A DNA stretch of 64,000 nt from NCBI GenBank assembly GCA_020541205.1, contig CP048208.1:1739908-1803907 (forward strand). The letters run 5' to 3'. The stretch comes from Candidatus Hartigia pinicola (GTDB lineage: Bacteria; Pseudomonadota; Gammaproteobacteria; Enterobacterales; Enterobacteriaceae). Positions 25,986 to 41,344 of the stretch are shown in pieces. The position numbers and the translations under genes are program-made. Every line of letters starts with the position of its first letter. Position 1 is the stretch's first letter. The notes under the pieces were generated by a model. The model made no database searches. It had not been told where the DNA came from and saw only the letters and a program-made list of their open reading frames with translations.

Positions 25986-27543
25986 AGCTTAAATTCCTAT
26001 TTAGAGTATTCGAATGAATATACATTATTTATAACTAACATTATAGGGTGATTAAATCTTAGCGCTAGTGACTTATGATTTTTTTTACTTAAACCCAATT
26101 AAATTATTACTAAACTTAAAATTTATTAATAAATAATGGTCTATAAAGTCATACATATCTCATGAATAGTATTTCATATAACATCTTTATTGAAATAGAG
26201 AAAATATAACAGATAAATGAGATTTCACCTGTAATGCAACAATACAAAAGTTATATTTTAATCAGTATACAAGCTATTTTATATAGTGTTAGTTAATATT
26301 ACGCAGAGCATTCATGCATATCAGTACGTAATAATAATGAAATAAATAATAAAAAGTAGTAATCACTATAATATTAACTGAATAACACCTGTAGATAACC
26401 AAAAAATAAAACTTTCAGTAAAATAGATTTTTTTAAAATAAAGACAAAAACTTAATTAAAATATACTGTTTTAAAATAGCACTACCTGATAATAGTCACT
26501 AGAATTAAATAAGATAAGGACTAATATAAACAATCCTCTATGCAAGATAATTACTCTGTTGTTATCATCGATGAACATTTAATAAACGGGGTGACAATAA
26601 CCTCAGTATCTTATTATAACATAGCGGTCAAACTGACTATCCAGAGAATAGATGATTATTTTAGTCTCAACCGAAAATACGTAATCATTTACTGATATTC
26701 TACTCAGATCTAACATCACGTTCTAGAAAGACGAATGCTAATATAAGAAAAACTAGTTAAGTAAAATGTCAATAAAGCCTGCAGTACTTATAACTATAAA
26801 CCATCACTATTAAACATCGTATTTATGAAAATTCAAATATTAAAATTATATCTAAAAATAAGAACACAAACAATTAATATAATATAAAATAATATTTTCA
26901 GTATAAATAAGAAAAAAATAAAATTAAAATTTTAATCTAATAAAAATTAAAAAAATTTATAAAATATTATAAATTTTATAATAACGATTTTATATAAAAT
27001 GATGAGATTAATTTTTACTACAGTAAAAACATACTAATAAATACTATTAAAATTTTTATTTGAATCACATATTCATTATATAAATAAATTATCGTAATAT
27101 TACTCGATAAATTATTTTATATTTCTAAAAATATTCAATATTAAATTTTTAGTAAATTATAGACTTATATTAAAATTAATTTATTAAATATATTTTAGTA
27201 TATAAATGATCAATATAACATTAAAAGAACTATTATTTTTCATAAAAATAACATAACTATCATTAGTAATGATGAAGTAATATTATATAAATTTACAATA
27301 ATTTTCATATTACTATTTATGTGTTTGTAGAAATGGATAATGTTACTATACATAACCACTGAACTTTTATCGTATCAGTAAATATAATTTTATAAAATTT
27401 AAAAAAATAGATATTAACAACATATTTTAAGTCATACAGACAACCTATTACAAGCTAAAATAGTATCTTCAACAAGAAGAGAATCAATATCAGATTAATA
27501 AACTAAGAATATACATTTAAATACATCTCACATTTCTTTCATA

Positions 27544-27575
27544 TTCAGAAATATTTTCCTTCAGAAATATTTTCC
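27544..27575. repeat. Perfect tandem duplication, 16 bases x 2
   Basis: The unit TTCAGAAATATTTTCC occurs twice in direct succession without mismatch. Lack of divergence implies a very recent slippage or duplication event in otherwise drifting DNA. Confidence 0.9.
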
Positions 27576-30500
27576 TGTAATTACATATATAGTCGATGAC
27601 TTAATTTTTTTAAATTATATTATAAAGATTAAATATAATGTATTTCCATATCTTAATATTTTACCCAGAATATGATATACATTCACTTTGTAGATATTTC
27701 ACTTATATAAAAATTATCTACTAATGTTTTTCACAAAAGAATAATATGTAATTTCATATTATTAATATTGTATAGATAAATTCTAAATATCTACTTTACC
27801 TTAATGTTTTATTTTATATCAAATATGTTCTTTGTATCATTATTTTTACAAGTCGGGTATTTTTGATTCATTCCAAACATATTTATGAATCAGTATAATT
27901 GTCTTAACGCTCTGATCAGGAACTAATACAGAGCCTTTTAGGCAATTAAGTTTAAATTTTTTTCTTCAGTGAATTAAAATAAATTTCTAAAAAATTCTGT
28001 CGTATAGTTTAAAATACTAATATACAGTACTATTAGTGAGTAATCATGAGAAGCATATTAAAGATGATAAGTTCATCATAGTACAATATGTTAAAATATT
28101 TTAGACTAGTATTGATAATCATCATATTATTACTGATATAATACATACAATAATTATATTTAAAAATTCTGAATAAATTTCAGAGTTCATTATTCAAAAC
28201 CAATAAAACCTGTAATATATATGCGATAAATCTAACTCTCATAACTCTTCAATAGTTTGACGATAACACGTATGTCTCGGTCATACCATTAATTCATATG
28301 ACTTTTTAAAAGAATAAAACACTCTTATAATTCGATGATGTTAAATCACTATATACACATGTATCACATGATGCATAAAATAATCACCTACAAGTAGATC
28401 AAATAATAAACGAGCTGAAATTATACCAACTATTCTCTATGTAAACACAGAATTTAACTCACATAAAAAATCCAGAAAAATACTGTTTTTCTAAAATTAT
28501 TTATTAAACGACTACCTAAAAATTATATCGAAATATGATAATTACTATTATACATCATAGGACAAATAAAATTATTAAAAACTATCTTCTAGTGTATAAT
28601 GACATCGCGTCATGTCTTTTAAGACTTTAACTTCTATTAATAATACAGTAGCTTCAACTATTAAATAGCCACCTAGTTTAATCTTAAGTATTAATTTTGT
28701 GAACGAAATACCACTCAATATTCTAGCAAGCACTATTTTATAGAGCATAATAGTGTAAAATATTAATTACTTCATCTTCCATTCAATACAAAATTAACAA
28801 AACTGCCTTTCACTGAAGTTAGATTACATTAGCATGAGGAGTAGTTATAACTTATCTACCCATAGCATCGCAGACATTTAAAAGTACTATTAATACACAC
28901 TTTATCTGATATGTATATAGTACATCAATCAATGCAAAGTGATAGAAATACACTTGTTTTAATGCTGCAGGAAAGTCTTTATACCAAAAACTATACTTGC
29001 TATTCTCTTTATCCGTATTTGTTTTCTATAAGTATCCATGCCACAACAAAATAGATACACAATTAAATTAGGTATTTTCTTTTGTACGCTTATTAAGCAA
29101 TAAGTATATCAATAAAACAAGAATTTACAGAAATATCTCACATACTCACGAAATCTAAAATTACTTTATCTAACACATCAGAAGTAAAACAATTTCTTAT
29201 TTTTCACACACTGATTTAAATACTGTGTTCAATGAGTCCTCAGTTTCTCCTAAAGACACGAGTCAATGTTCACGCCTTGTTCTCAAATTAAGCGTAAGAT
29301 ATAAATATCTCAACATACTTTTTTCGTAAAGCGAACAATATCAAAAATTATAGTTAATTAATATTTTGAATTACAACTGAACTATTATACGCAAAAAAAG
29401 GCGTTTTAAGTTATTTGAAAAGATTTCTAAATATTTATATATTAAATATGAGCTCAGAATAATAAAAAATCATGTCATATTGCTCACGATTTAGCAAATT
29501 TTTATTTTAGTTTATTTAACTTCTTAAGTAATATTGTATATAACATTTTTTAGTGTTAGTGACTGAAGTTACTCTAATATTTTTCATAAAACGTATGCAC
29601 TGATTTCTTAAACTTAATACAAGTTAGTTTCACTATATACTATTATAATTAAAAAGATGTAAAATTTTATTTTACTAAAATCTATTAATTGTTAATATCA
29701 TAAAAGCGAATTAACATGTAAGTAATCTATACACAAACTTAAACACATTTTAGAATTGAAATTAATAATATAATGAAAATATCTATTAACACAAATATAA
29801 AATTATATTTTTTAACAACCATTATTAATGTATATTTTTTTAACCTCATGCTGGATTATTTAATAAAGACTAACTTAACAAAATCTAACCACTAGATTGT
29901 AAAGAAAAAATTATATAAAATGACTGTTGAATTTTTTCTTTTCTAATATTAGAAATAAAAAAGAGATCATAATTAAACTTAATATTATATATGCGGAAGC
30001 TCATAAATAAATTTTAAAAATCAATGTTCTTAGTAGCTTGTTAACATTCAAATAATTAAAAAATTATTTTTATATTTTTAGTACAGATATAAAGAATCGT
30101 GTTGGACGATATTAGTATTGATACCCATGAATTATTACTAATACAAATCATGCATTTATATATTTATTCTCAATAGTTTATAGTTTCATCTAAAATTCTG
30201 CGATAATACTAAAGAATTTATTTTGTGTAATCATGAATACAACTTATAGAATACTTTATACAGTTTTTATTACTGAAATATATTTACTGTCCTTGTTTAA
30301 CTTGTAGTATGCCTGCTGCATACTAAAATATTTAATATAATCAGTATTTTTCTGTAGACCCTATCTTTTGATTTAGCTAAGATTATTTGAGTTTAATAAT
30401 ATTCTAATAATCTTCTAAAAGAAACATATCTAAATACTACTTACGTTATAAATATAAAATATACTCATTAAAATCGTAAATAAAAAGTTCATAACCTTAA

Positions 30501-33500
30501 TATGCATGATATGCGGTAAATTTAATGATCTAATCAGCTTAATGAATACCCATATTAATAATAAGATTACTATTACACTGACTACTGAATATGAACTACT
30601 TTTGTTATTTCTCTAGTAATTCAATGCTTATACTATATTTTTTGCGAATAAAACTTACATTAATCAATAACACGCTGTTTCTCTATGATTATTCGTATTT
30701 ATTATTTTGATATGCTAACTAGCTTCCCTACTGAATCGAAGCTAAGTTCATTTCACAGGTATTTATATTCATTGGACGATTAATAGCATATATATAAAAA
30801 TACACTTTTACAAAATGCACAAGATTTTAAAGATTTTCTAAATTTCTAAAGACTATTCTACTTCATTAAAGTGAAGTAAGGATTTTTTTGTAAAACATGT
30901 TATCCTTACAATCATCAATAAATGCATATTATCTATTAATAATATATCACAGTGATTTTTTATTATGCAAGAATAACTTTTAAATAAACTATTGATTTTA
31001 CTTGTTAGACATGTCTTACGAAGTTTTTTGTTGTAAGGAAAAATTTATTATTACCAACTTGGTTGTTGTAATTCATCGTTTATATAAATTATTAGTGGTA
31101 TTATCTATTTTGTTAACGTTGTAATAGTCCGCTTTAAAACTCTACTTTTAATGACGTGAAAATAACGTTTGTCAATATTTTTTTATTATTAGACATAATT
31201 CATCATTATCTATCTTGGCTTTAATGTTATAATGAGAATGTTTTTAAGAAAAATCGTCAAAATAAGACGTGTAGATTACTATCAATTCTGATATTTTTAA
31301 TTTTTTAAAAATTTATTAATTGTTTTTTTAATAGTAAAAAAATAATATACCAAGTTAAATACTGGAAAATATTTTTATTATTTTTTTACTTTCCTACGTT
31401 TTTAATTTCAAAAATTAAAATAAATATACATGCTATATAACATACTAAATTTTTGAACTTTATAACTTTAATATATACATAATATATGTTATAAAGGAAA
31501 GTAATTTTTATATACTCCACAACCATTATACAGTAATTTTATTTATGACATTATTTAGTATCAACTACTATTGCAAATAGTCAACCTTTAATTGGTACTA
31601 CGATGCATCATATAATTCTAAAAATCTTTTTACCCATATTATCGCCTTATTAAAAATTATATTCTTATTTGTAACACTTTACTGATTAATAATAAATGCA
31701 ATATTAAGGGATCATGATTATTATTAACTCTAATCACATAATTAAAACCATTGTAATACTAATATTAATAAAAGTAACTCTGTTACTAATCATTTCTTCT
31801 GATAAAATTTGTATTAGCATATACACTAATCTTAACACACACATCACTAAGAACGTTTTCTACTAAAAATTTCTCTTGAAATAAGAAAATAGTATACAAA
31901 AAATTATACATATCAATTTTAGAAAAAATTCTGTGTTATTTACTACTCAAATAAAAGTTTGATTTATTAAAATGTTTTTAATTAATATTATTTCTGTAAG
32001 AATTTATCATTGCAATAATAATATAAAGAATCATTAGCTCTACAACAAGAATTTTAATAAACACTAAAAAGTAAAAATAAAAAGCTAATAAAAGGTAACC
32101 CACTAAAAGTTACAACCTTTATAAAAGAATATATATATCTTAAAGATCTTCGATAATCTTGCCTTTTATTTAGTTGATAAAATGCACCTAAATTTCTGCA
32201 ATGATTATGTCAGTTTAGAAAAATAAGTGTTCATCATGCGAAAATTTACGCATCGTTTATTGCATAAACATAAGATTATATTGATCATAATTTAAAGAAT
32301 TAACTTAATTAATCATCATCTAGATTATGATATCATTTTTTTCTTTCGTTTTATTTGTTTATTCTAAATAAACAGTTCTCTTCGTAATAACTAAGTACAT
32401 AGACAGTTATAAAATTACTAATACTTTATTAGAGTTATTATTACTATACTGTGAAAATACTTAGCCTTTTCCTATGTCGCTAAATTACTAGTCACACTAT
32501 ATGTATACAATAGCACTCATCAACTAGTGACGTTTATTCTATATTAACAAATGTTGTGCATTACTATATTATAAAATATTTTCAAGAGAATTTAAGTAAT
32601 GTTACATATTAAAACATTTTTTATAATAAATAAACCCAGTATTATCTAGAGAAAAATAATTTTCCAAAGTCAGCTTTTCGTAAGGATTAACATCTTTTTA
32701 AGGTTACACTAAATGCCATGTTATAGTAATTTTTTCTCTTGTACGCAGTTACTTAAAATTCTACTAAACACACTAAACATCATAGTAGGTCTTCCTAAGT
32801 ATCTTACAGTTATTTATTGATAATTTAATATTAACTATTAATAATCTAAATGACTTTTTCTTAATACGAAAATATTATAAACAAACTCATCCTGCATTAT
32901 TCAAAAAAAGTATAGATTTATATAAACCAACACAGTTTAAAAGTAAAGTATGCTATTATAATACTCTGATTAATACTATCATAACAATTTAATTTAAAGT
33001 AAAAGTGCTTTTGCATATACAAAATTGACAAAATCACGCTGCTATATTCTCTTAACGTGCAATTTGTTATTATATGTATTTTTTGTAATATATTAAAATG
33101 ATTCTAACAATCAGTAGAAACGTATAAAAGTAGCTTGTGTTTTGACAGCGGCATAAGATAGATTTAAAGTCCTCATACTTCAATGTATTATATTAATAAT
33201 AATTTTTAGTTTTTTATAAACTTTTTAAAATTACGAAAAGCTATAAGTGTGTTAAAAATTCTTTACTATTTCAGACGAAATAGTAACTAAAGACAGAAAG
33301 GATATGTAAACCTTTTAGCACACTCCAATAGTAATTTTAGCAATATAATGATAATGAAGATTATTAATTTAACAATTTTCTTTTAAAAATCAAAAATTTA
33401 CTTAGTAAATACCAAGATTGTACAATTTTTAATTACATCTAAAATGCAATTTTTAAAGCTGAATTTCTAAATTAATCGTGCTGATTCAAAGTTATTAATC

Positions 33501-35120
33501 CAAAAAACACCCAATTATAAAAATTTCACTATTTTAATGTCTAACCTCTTAACTTTTTATTTAATAAATTACAATGAACTAATAATAGTTTATCTATGTA
33601 GTTATCTGAATTAACATTAATATATTTGAATTTTCATTTTTCAGTAGTTTGAAGGTATTGTTAACGACTAATTTAAATATAATAAATAACTATTCTATTA
33701 ATTTAGTTAATTCTTTTCACTTCAGTATATGATTAATAAATTGGATAATCATTCATCTAATTGTAATAGTAAATGTTTAAATAAATTTAAACGGTTCTAT
33801 TTATAATATACTCATTTTAAACTCATAAGTTCACATACGTTTACTGTCAATGAATATACAATAAAGCATTATAGAAAAAGTGCATAATAAAAATTATAAT
33901 AAAACTTTGTCTACATTGATAAAATTTTACTAGCTTTCACAGAAAAAAATGCTATGTACTGTAGTATTGAGTAACATACTAGCGAATTCATCATAATTTA
34001 TTAAAATAGTATTTTATTTTTATTAGTTATTCTATCTAAGAATAAAAATAACTCTCTTTTATTAATTAAAAAATATTAAATAATTTCAATCATCTATTGA
34101 ATTTATCAAATATTAACTTTTTGGAAATTAACAAGTTATTTGATTATAAAAAATCTCACTAAATAATTAATACTCTTCATATTGCATATAAATAACGGTC
34201 ATAACACAATCGATAAATATTTGCAAGTTTAGTAGGTTAAACTTTATTTCAGAGAAATGATTATATGTAATAAGTACTTTTTTACTGAACATACTTACTA
34301 ATCTTCTTAAAATATTTTACAGTGAAAAGCTCATAGTAGGATAAAGCAGGTGTATATAAATTAATAATAAATACTATTAAATCAGATTGAAAGATATAAT
34401 ACAAACGTAAGATATCGTCTTAAATTATTTTGAGTTATTTATAATTTTATCTATAATAAAATAATTTTTTAATACTAGAAACCATATAAAAAATGCACCA
34501 TATTATCAGTAATCAAAAAATATTACTTTAACTACTAACTATGTTCTATTTTAAATATAGTGATTTTTACTTAGAGTAGTTATGATATATAATATTCCAT
34601 TAGTAATGTTTTATGTAATTAAAATAATACTACAATTAATCATTTTGTACTATTTAAAAATAAAAATAAGGCACATCATAATACTCAGAAAATCATTGAT
34701 GTTATTTTACAACAAAATAGTTCACTTTTTTCACCTTTAAGTAGTTACATAAAATTTAACAATTTATTTCTTGTCTAGTAAAATCTATTTAAAGAAATCT
34801 ATGAATAAATTTTTGTTAATTATTTCAAATATTATTGAAATAGATCGCACTAGATAAACTACTGCATATTCTAAAATCTGTCTTATCAAAAAATCACAAC
34901 CCCTCCTCAGATCACTAAACGTTTGAAGTTAAGAGTTGTTAACTAAAAAAGATCGTTTCAGTACCCTTAAGCTACTAGAAAATCTTTCTATTTATTATTT
35001 ATAAATATCAAACTTCTCTTACAGTTATTAATAAAATAAAAAATTTCATGCTTACTACTGCAGTATACTTTGAAGTTTAAAATTTTACATGTGTACTGGT
35101 TATAATAGTATTTATAAGAA

Positions 35121-35280
35121 AATAGATAATGATAAATTTTCTAGTAATGTCAAACCACATAAACCGTTTTATTTTAAAATTACAAAGAAAATAATTTATA
35201 CAGTAAGGTTTTTAAAATTAATATTTAAAAAATAATAGCGCTAAAAAATCAATATTAATTTTTAGTGAAGTAATTTTATT
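35121..35280 (+). repeat. Dispersed degenerate repeat, copy 2
   Basis: Left block AATAGATAATGATAAATTTT, nearly identical to copy 3 (50931). Middle TTTATACAGTA and TAAAAAATAATAGCGCTAA match copy 1 (14387). The right end, AAAAAATCAATATTAATTTT followed by TAGTGAAGTAATTTTATT, matches copy 4 (48851-48888) over 38 bases with few differences. This copy links the other three and is the best guide to the consensus. Confidence 0.6.
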
Positions 35281-37736
35281 ATAATAAAATAAATTTTGCA
35301 GAGAAAATAAATAAGTTTTAGAAACAACACATTCAACATAACCTCTAGATGAACTTTTAATTTAGTATAAAAATCATACAATTAACGCATAACCTAAACT
35401 TAAAAAATACGCAATATAAATACATCTGTCTGCGACTTTTATAATACTAAAATACACATATAGTATGTAGAACTTTATCCTAAATAGACTACTATCTTAC
35501 AGATAATAAGTGTAATGCATTATGAACCATATAAACATGACTTGTCTAACTGATCATAAGGAGCTCTAAAATATAATTTTTAAGTTACCCGCAACTACTA
35601 AGTGTGAATAGCTAAAAAACTAAATAAAAAAGTTTGCATATACAATAAACAAAAAAAATGTGTAGATACGTAGTTTCTGTAGTGTTTAACTAAATATTAA
35701 ATTATAGTAATATTTTACTTATTTTTAAAAAATTAATTAATATTGATACCGTAAAGATAAATTAAAATAAGCATTATCATAAAGGGTAATTACATAAGAT
35801 ATACTATCAAAAATCTTTATTGACAAATACAAAATACAAGATATTAGTACTAAATAAACTGAAGACAACAGGAAAGTAAGTTTATATCTCAGTAGATAAT
35901 ATCATAGGATATACTTAAAATTCATCCTATTATTACCCACACTCACTAACTGAAAGAACTGTCGTATAAATCCTTAAATCAAAAAATTTTTAGGTAACTT
36001 CTACAGTGATAGAATTGTTAATATCTATACCAATTACTATACTTTTGATATCGATTGCGCAAATAAAATAATATTCATATATAGATGAGGCACTTATTAA
36101 AACCTAAAAACTACATTAAAAATTAATCGCATGAAAATTCCTAAATTATATCAAACGTTTTATCGTGTTAGATAAGCAATCTAAAATGACTATGTAAAAA
36201 ATCAATAACAATTAATAAAATAAAACCCCAGATATTACTTAATAATCTAAATCAATAGGTAATTAAAATAAAACCGTTAACATTAATAAAAAATTTTTAG
36301 GTAAAACTATTCACTATTTCTTAAAGACTGTTAGAAATTAACTGATATCAGTGATAATTACTGACTCAGTATTCATAATGATATGATCATGTAGTAATGT
36401 TTATCATTTACACCATAAATTAAAAAAATTCGACCATTTCCTATACAGTTATAAAAACTACAACAAAGAAATCTTTACAAATGAATGATCATTTTCTACA
36501 CAAACAATATCAATCCAGATTATAAAATCTATTATCATGTGTTCAAAAAAACTATTAAAACGAATACAAAATGATATTCTCAGGAAGCTTCTATTTTGAA
36601 ATATAGCATTTAATTTAATTAATTAAACCTTTTCTAAATACTAAAGCACTCTATATTGCTTTTTAAATTTTAAAATATTAATATAGAGTGTTTTGATTAG
36701 AAAATGACTCGGAAGAAAGTTTTATATACAACTGATATTGAGAGGATATATTAGTGCACAACTGAATATACATAAGTTTTTTTGTAACGCATATATCTTA
36801 TCTATAAAAAATACCACTTCAATTTTAATAAAATATTTTTAACTCATATCACTACTGCGGAGTTATAATTTTTTGCAAAAATATATAACAATCATAAAAT
36901 TTAAAAAATTTTTAATAAACTTTAAAAACTAAATTTTATAGATTCATTAGGTTTTTAAAAAACATAAATGAAAGTGCTTATCAAAAAAACTGAATACAAC
37001 TAATAATTTTAAAATTAAATTTTCACCTCCATTCATTATATATAATTTCATATGTATTCATAATTTAAAATAACAATATTCAATCTTAAAGATATATTTT
37101 ATTTTTTTAATATCATGATAATCTTACAAAAAGATCAATGTATTATATCTTGCACTTGAAGATTCTTAAGTAATTTAATAACAAGAAATTACATAATGAT
37201 TTTACTCTCGTTTCATTTTTGTAAAAAACACTAATTGAATTTATAAATATAACTTCACACTGTTGTTAACAGCTAAATATTACAAATGTAATAACCACAC
37301 TCTTCATAAGAGTGAAATTAATTTTTCTTAACATACAAGAAAGAGCATTATTATAGTTAGTGTTAAATCACTTTGTTGTTTCTGTTTCTAATGCAAAATT
37401 ATCTTATTACTTTAGTAAACATTCTCTATTATTAATAAAGTATTGCAATTAATTCAGATATCTTTAATTATTAAGATCAATGTTATATTGACCTAACAAT
37501 AAACGCCTATCAGTATTTAGTTATATAAAAACTTCTTAGAAAGAACAATTTAACACCATTATCTTTTTATCACCTCAGTAAAAAGAAAACAAATCACATT
37601 TTGTCCCTAAAAAAACGTCATCATCAATATCACATTTTTACAATATTATTACCTACTTTACATTCTATTTTCACAATGATTTCTAAAAAAATCAGTCTAT
37701 AATTTATATAATAAATATTGACTGATTAAAATATTT

Positions 37737-37760
37737 AGTCGCCTAGACATTTACACATCT
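37737..37760. promoter_or_regulatory. Three tandem MetJ-type met boxes upstream of metR
   Basis: Consecutive octamers AGTCGCCT, AGACATTT and ACACATCT each match 6 of 8 bases of the met box consensus AGACGTCT, in perfect 8-base register. MetJ with S-adenosylmethionine binds arrays of two or more such boxes, and the metE-metR intergenic region of E. coli has one. An inverted repeat AATCAGTC/GACTGATT lies just upstream (37690-37727). The match is seen; repression by MetJ is inferred and needs a metJ gene elsewhere. Confidence 0.5.
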
Positions 37761-37824
37761 ATACTCAACAGGTACTGTATAAAGTATAAGCTCAAATTAG
37801 TCATTATCACTGCGCAGGTTTTTC

Positions 37825-38772
37825 ATGATTGAATTAAAACATTTAAAAACATTGAATGCACTTAGCCAACATGGTTCATTAGCAGCGGCAGCGCCACACT
37901 TGTACCAGACTCAATCAGCCTTATCTCATCAGTTTAGTGACTTAGAACATCGTTTAGGTTTTAAGCTTTTTGTACGTAATAGTCAACCACTACGATTTAC
38001 AGAACAAGGAGAAATTTTATTACATCTAGCCAAACAAATCCTACCAATAGTCAAAGATGCAATTCGAATCTGCAACGAACCAAGTGTATCAGCACTACGT
38101 ATTGCTATTGAATGCCATAGCTGTATTCAGTGGCTGACACCAGCCTTAAAAAAATTTAAAGAACAGTGGCCAAAAGTATCTTTTGATTTTAAATCAGGAG
38201 TGATTTTTGAACCACAACCTGAATTACTTTCGCGTGAACTTGATATTGTAATAACATCAGATATCTTAGTAGATCAAAAAATTCATTATGCGCCCTTATT
38301 TGATTATGAAGTGAAATTGATTGTCGCCTATGATCATCCACTCGCAAAAAACTTGATTATCAAACCAGATGATCTTTCTAATGAAACATTATTAATTTAT
38401 CCAGTACACCGTCAGCGTTTTGATGTATGGCGTCATTTTCTTAATCCAGCGGGGGTATCGCCTAATGTTAAAACGGTTGATAATACATTATTATTAATCC
38501 AGATGGTTACTGCAAAAATGGGTGTTGCTGCATTACCTCATTGGGTAGTTGATTCATTTGAAACACAACGTTTGATTATAACTAAAACGTTAGGAAACGG
38601 ATTATGGAGTCGCTTGTACGCAGCATGCCGAGATGGAGAACAGCATCAACCCACCATTAAACATTTCACACAAACAACTACGAATCATGCTGTAAATAAT
38701 TTATCATATGTCAAACCAACGCAAAAATATCCAACGTCTATACACCAAGAAATATATAAAAATTCAACTTAA
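37825..38772 (+). CDS. metR: LysR-type regulator of methionine biosynthesis, MetR
   Basis: Transcriptional activator that responds to homocysteine and controls metE, metH and related genes. The product is 315 residues (E. coli 317). It has an N-terminal winged helix-turn-helix (about residues 1-60: [42 protein letters not shown]) and then the LysR effector domain with the MetR-typical [20 protein letters not shown] and [14 protein letters not shown] lies six to seven bases before the ATG. In enterobacteria metE is divergent and directly upstream; here that side is an 11.7 kb desert with no metE. The regulator outlived its neighbour and must act on genes elsewhere if it is active. Confidence 0.96.
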   Translation: MIELKHLKTLNALSQHGSLAAAAPHLYQTQSALSHQFSDLEHRLGFKLFVRNSQPLRFTEQGEILLHLAKQILPIVKDAIRICNEPSVSALRIAIECHSCIQWLTPALKKFKEQWPKVSFDFKSGVIFEPQPELLSRELDIVITSDILVDQKIHYAPLFDYEVKLIVAYDHPLAKNLIIKPDDLSNETLLIYPVHRQRFDVWRHFLNPAGVSPNVKTVDNTLLLIQMVTAKMGVAALPHWVVDSFETQRLIITKTLGNGLWSRLYAACRDGEQHQPTIKHFTQTTTNHAVNNLSYVKPTQKYPTSIHQEIYKNST

Positions 38773-41344
38773 ATCAATATTTACACTTATTTAATCAAAA
38801 ATTATTACTAGATAGAAAATTTATCAAGAATTTTATTGGGACTATTATGTTATTTATAATAGAAAAGGTTATGCATTCACTTTAATCACACAATAATTCT
38901 AGAAACAAAACTGATATAAAATATATAGAAAACTTTATTCTCATAAAATAAACTATTGCATATTTATATTTAATAGTTTATATGTATTTTAGAATCAATC
39001 AAACTAATAAAAGTTCTTCGTATCGTTCTAGTATCGATCCATAAAATCTTGCAAAATATTATTGAAGATAATTGCATCAAAGTGTTTACAAGTAAGTTTT
39101 AAATAAAACAGATCTCCACTAACTCAATATATATCATTTTATTTAAACACTTATTAAGATTATTACATGTAATAAGAGTCGACTCAATAATTAAAAGTCA
39201 CTAGCTAAAAAATAACTAATTTATAATTATTTATTCTAAAGAAGATAATAAATTTACGTTCAATGCAATATAGAAAGTACAGTGAAAACGAAGCATTATA
39301 ATATAGCACAATACTGATATTCATAATAATAAGATAAATAAACAAAATAATTAGTATCTTTCTTCTCGCATGTGAAATATCAATAATTTTTCTGAAAATT
39401 TGTGACGACACAACAAAAATAAATAAGCTGGATTCTATATGCGTATATATTAAGACAAATCAGTTAAGCATTTATGCTACCCAGCAAATATATCTTTAAT
39501 ATACTTTTAATCCATTTAATATTTCCTACAAAATAACAAAACAAGATATGCTAAATCTATAAACTAATAGAGATATTAAAATACTTTTAATATTACCCAA
39601 TATTTCAAAATCTATTTTTTAACAAAAATAGTACACGCTACACAATATAATGTTTGCGTATAGCGTTAATGAAAATATAGAGTTCATTATATGTTTCTAT
39701 CTTCACGATTTATAGAATACATGCTATTAATTTCAATTAATTTACAATTTTACTATCAGAAAAACTGTTTTCTACAGATACAATTAACGTAATAAATTCG
39801 CTGAATAAATCAGTGCCTAGGCTTTCCAAGAGAAAAAATGGCAGGGTCAATAATTCAGTACTCGTATGAATATATATTTACTCAATAGATAGAGCGTCAA
39901 AGAAATAATATAAATTAATATAATTTATGCAATGAATTATCACTACACTCTATAAATTTATACTTTTAATTACTTTTTTTACCTAATATAAATATCTCAT
40001 TTAAAATATAAAATAAAAGAACATGCTTCATTTAGTACCATTATTATAGATGCTCAGGTCAACGTTACTCAACTCATTCACTAACTGAATTATAAAGAAA
40101 GAGTATAATAAACAATTACACTTTAATCACTTTTGATAATGACTAACTATATAATGTTAAGTCATCATAATACAACTCATTAAGTCAATACTGAGATTTT
40201 TATTACTATCATTATTGTTATATGTTGTGTTTAAATTCTATTTTATCACTCAAAACTATCTAATGTCGCTTTTTTTAATAAATTCTCAAAAATCATAAAT
40301 CACACAGTGAATACTTAATTAAATCAATATAATATAACTTAAAACAATAGATATAATAACCCATACAGTTTATTTAGTAACTATAAAATTATGAGAGGAG
40401 AAAGTTAAAACTCAGCATGCCACTGTACTAAACTTCTAACAACCTATAAAAATTTTAAATATTATAAAATATTTTTACTACTGCATTTGTTCACAAGCCA
40501 TGAATAGACTCAAAGCTATATAGTAATATCTAAGAAAGAATGCTGTATTTGATTCTTTAAAAATTTGAAAAGTCCTTGTTAGAGAAAGAGATAAGTCTCA
40601 TTTCAAATTTATTTCATAAACTAACTAACTATATCTAAAAATATGCTAAAAACTCTAATATTATTTTTCTTAATTACTAATTCTACAAGCATCCAGAATA
40701 AACATAAAATACATATAATAAAAGTAAAAATTTTTCATAATTAAAATAATAAATTACAACAAATATTCAAAACTACCCCATACAATTACCATGATAAAAG
40801 ACTATGTACAAGAAAGAATGGAATTGTCATAGTTTTTCAGTTTTATAAAATTACCTGCATACGTTAACAACGTCTTAAATGTTAAATTATTAAATATATT
40901 TTACAATTAATTATTAATTAAAATATTAATAAATTTTGAAGAATGTTTTCATAAAAAAATACTGAATATCTTCTCATATTAAACAAAAACTATCGATAAG
41001 ATGAATTTCATATAAATTTTTAATCTCTAAGAAAATATTTCTTCTTTATTTCTTATTAATTTTAATTTATTTATATGATATAAATAAATTAACAAACATT
41101 GAAAATTAATTGATGATTTAATCAAAATACCATGTATTTCCATCTAGATTGTATTTTTAAGAAAAATTACTAATATTATTAATACATCTAAAAAAGATGT
41201 ACAAAACAATAAAAAAGTAGACAATAATATTGTCATTAAGAGTAGATAGTATTAAAAATATAAATAAACACCACTTAAAATAATTTAACGAAACACAATA
41301 GAATCATAAGATCATAAGAGACTATTATATGCTTGATAAGTAAC
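38773..41344. other. Gene-free desert between metR and tRNA-Trp
   Basis: 2.6 kb with no supportable gene. The 68-residue frame at 39205-39411 is Ile/Phe/Tyr-rich and unlike known proteins. No terminator hairpin stands out after metR. Confidence 0.65.

Larger units (their letters stand above)
25986..37689. other. Very long gene-free desert
   Basis: 11.7 kb in which I find no protein gene, tRNA or rRNA on either strand. Some patches are slightly less AT-rich (26.5-26.7, 28.8-28.9, 29.2-29.3 kb) and may be the last traces of genes, but none gave a recognisable peptide. It holds a perfect tandem duplication (27544-27575), copy 2 of the dispersed repeat (35121-35280) and an imperfect inverted repeat CACTCTATATT/AATATAGAGTG (36647-36690). 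No insertion sequence is recognisable. The stretch ends at the metR control region. Confidence 0.65.
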
